A stretch of DNA of 64,000 nt, taken from Ruminococcaceae bacterium AB4001 (lineage in GTDB: Bacteria; Bacillota; Clostridia; Saccharofermentanales; Saccharofermentanaceae). The stretch is taken from positions 124,001 through 188,000 of the forward strand of contig JHXJ01000001.1 of NCBI GenBank assembly GCA_000621765.1, read 5' to 3'. The translations under genes were made by a program, and so were the position numbers. The notes below the pieces were generated by a model, which saw only the letters and a program-made list of their open reading frames with translations, did no database searches and had not been told where the DNA came from. Each line of letters opens with the position of its first letter. The first letter of the stretch is position 1. Shown here piece by piece: positions 63,360 to 64,000 of the stretch.

Positions 63360-63986
63360 ATGGACAATACAATCCTTTTATTACGTTATTCTGATTTTAA
63401 AGGAGTAGATACAATAGCGGCTCATAAAGAAGTCATTGAGTCTAGTGGTTCATGTTGGTGGGCGAAAATTGGAAGACAGCCGTCAAAGAACTATTTGTCT
63501 AAATATATGAACCAAGAAGAAAAAGTAGTGATGCTATATACGCCTGGATGTCTCCACCTTTGTAAAATGGGACGTGTTATTCACCGTAGACCCAAAGCTA
63601 ATTATCCAGCTTATTATGAACGTGATATTTTTGACAGGGAAGATGAACCTGCAACGTATTTTGAATTATTATCCATGGAGAAAGTGGATGTTTCTTTATT
63701 AGATAACTTTGTAGTACGTGTAAGTGGCAAAGCTGTGATGCATGATCTAAAAAAGACAATAAGTTCATATATGATAATACAAGACAAAGATGCTCCGCTT
63801 CCACAAAAATCAGTAAGACCTAAGAAAAAGAAAAATGTAATCTATGATTATGAGCATTGCAAAAGCAAAAAGGATGGTATTTGCAAGAACTCATATTGTG
63901 TTTACTACAAAATGGAATGCAGTTTTGAAAAAACTTGCAGAAGGCTAATTCCAATAAAAACAATAATAGAAGAAACATCTGATTAA
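63360..63986 (+). CDS. Hypothetical protein with Cys-rich C-terminus
   Basis: About 208 residues from ATG 63360 behind TTGGAGG; a TTG four codons upstream is an alternative. The N-terminal half has SGSCWWAKIGRQPSKNYLSKYM, which resembles a PUA/EVE-like fold with WWAKIG. The C-terminus (about 155-200) holds a cluster CKSKKDGICKNSYCVYYKMECSFEKTC that may bind zinc. Function unknown. Like its neighbours it is AT-rich and fits a defence cargo. Confidence 0.55.
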   Translation: MDNTILLLRYSDFKGVDTIAAHKEVIESSGSCWWAKIGRQPSKNYLSKYMNQEEKVVMLYTPGCLHLCKMGRVIHRRPKANYPAYYERDIFDREDEPATYFELLSMEKVDVSLLDNFVVRVSGKAVMHDLKKTISSYMIIQDKDAPLPQKSVRPKKKKNVIYDYEHCKSKKDGICKNSYCVYYKMECSFEKTCRRLIPIKTIIEETSD

Positions 63987-64000
63987 TGTCGCGTGTTATT

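Larger units (their letters stand above)
53740..63986. mobile_element. Integrative element with Tn916-type integrase (right end not in window)
   Basis: Integrase, excisionase, MobC-like protein and RepA-like ATPase genes follow each other on the minus strand, then about 1.2 kb of non-coding DNA and AT-richer cargo with restriction and defence genes. The left boundary lies between the phosphatase gene (53738) and the integrase (53929). The right boundary and attachment core were not found. No relaxase gene is present in the part seen, so it may be degenerate or need a helper. Confidence 0.75.

Overview
The window looks like a chromosomal segment of a low-to-mid GC Gram-positive anaerobe, most likely a gut or rumen member of the Clostridia (Bacillota). 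The support is a sortase B pilus locus with C-terminal sorting signals, lipoprotein signal peptides on solute-binding proteins, a YesMN-type two-component pair beside a CUT2 sugar ABC transporter, a FeoA-FeoB fusion with a Cys-rich tail protein, and a Tn916-type integrase module. No rRNA, tRNA or CRISPR array was recognised. Species cannot be named from this sequence alone.

Layout. 3-6126: end of an ABC-2 permease, a DinB-fold protein, a self-regulated TetR operon with two alpha/beta hydrolases, and a hybrid histidine kinase. 6127-6733: an intergenic repeat element. 6734-9509 (minus): YdcF-like protein, GH43 glycosidase and a lipoprotein. 9577-12172: iron uptake (FeoAB plus FeoB-associated Cys-rich protein) behind two tandem promoter-operators. 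12211-15959: a GT2 glycosyltransferase, a YD-repeat lipoprotein and a macro-domain/HTH protein. 16001-25297 (minus): a surface-fibre operon of signal peptidase, major pilin, class B sortase, second pilin-like subunit and a 2011-residue adhesin. 25643-27062: a VWA protein and a repeat-rich spacer. 27063-38048: a sugar-sensing operon (membrane-anchored binding protein, LytS/YesM kinase, AraC-type regulator, binding lipoprotein), then a ChvE/GguA/GguB-like transporter with two permeases. 38187-41603: a PAS/HD-GYP/ATPase fusion and an alanine:sodium symporter. 41810-48656: a MoxR-DUF58-Bat (VWA) operon with a TPR/Thr-Pro-repeat protein and a lipase-like membrane protein. 48740-53738 (minus): Rrf2 regulator, carboxylesterase, DUF1294-phosphoesterase fusion, hypotheticals and a low-molecular-weight phosphatase. 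53740-63986: an integrative element (integrase, excisionase, MobC-like protein, RepA-like ATPase, 1.2 kb of palindrome-bearing non-coding DNA) whose visibly AT-richer cargo looks like restriction and defence.

The main points of interest are: (1) two tandem EcoRV-like endonucleases that keep the EcoRV catalytic and DNA-contact positions, convergent with a D12-class adenine methyltransferase and an ASCH protein; (2) a dispersed intergenic repeat built from GTTGAC/GTCAAC motifs, present three times, two copies flanking the sugar-sensing operon; (3) a perfect 63-bp tandem hairpin array; (4) tandem consensus promoters with palindromic operators before feoAB; (5) four 19-bp palindromes in the non-coding part of the integrative element; (6) a signal peptidase gene whose best start appears to be AUA.

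Functions are assigned by reading motifs in the translated sequence and from memory of families. No database search was run.
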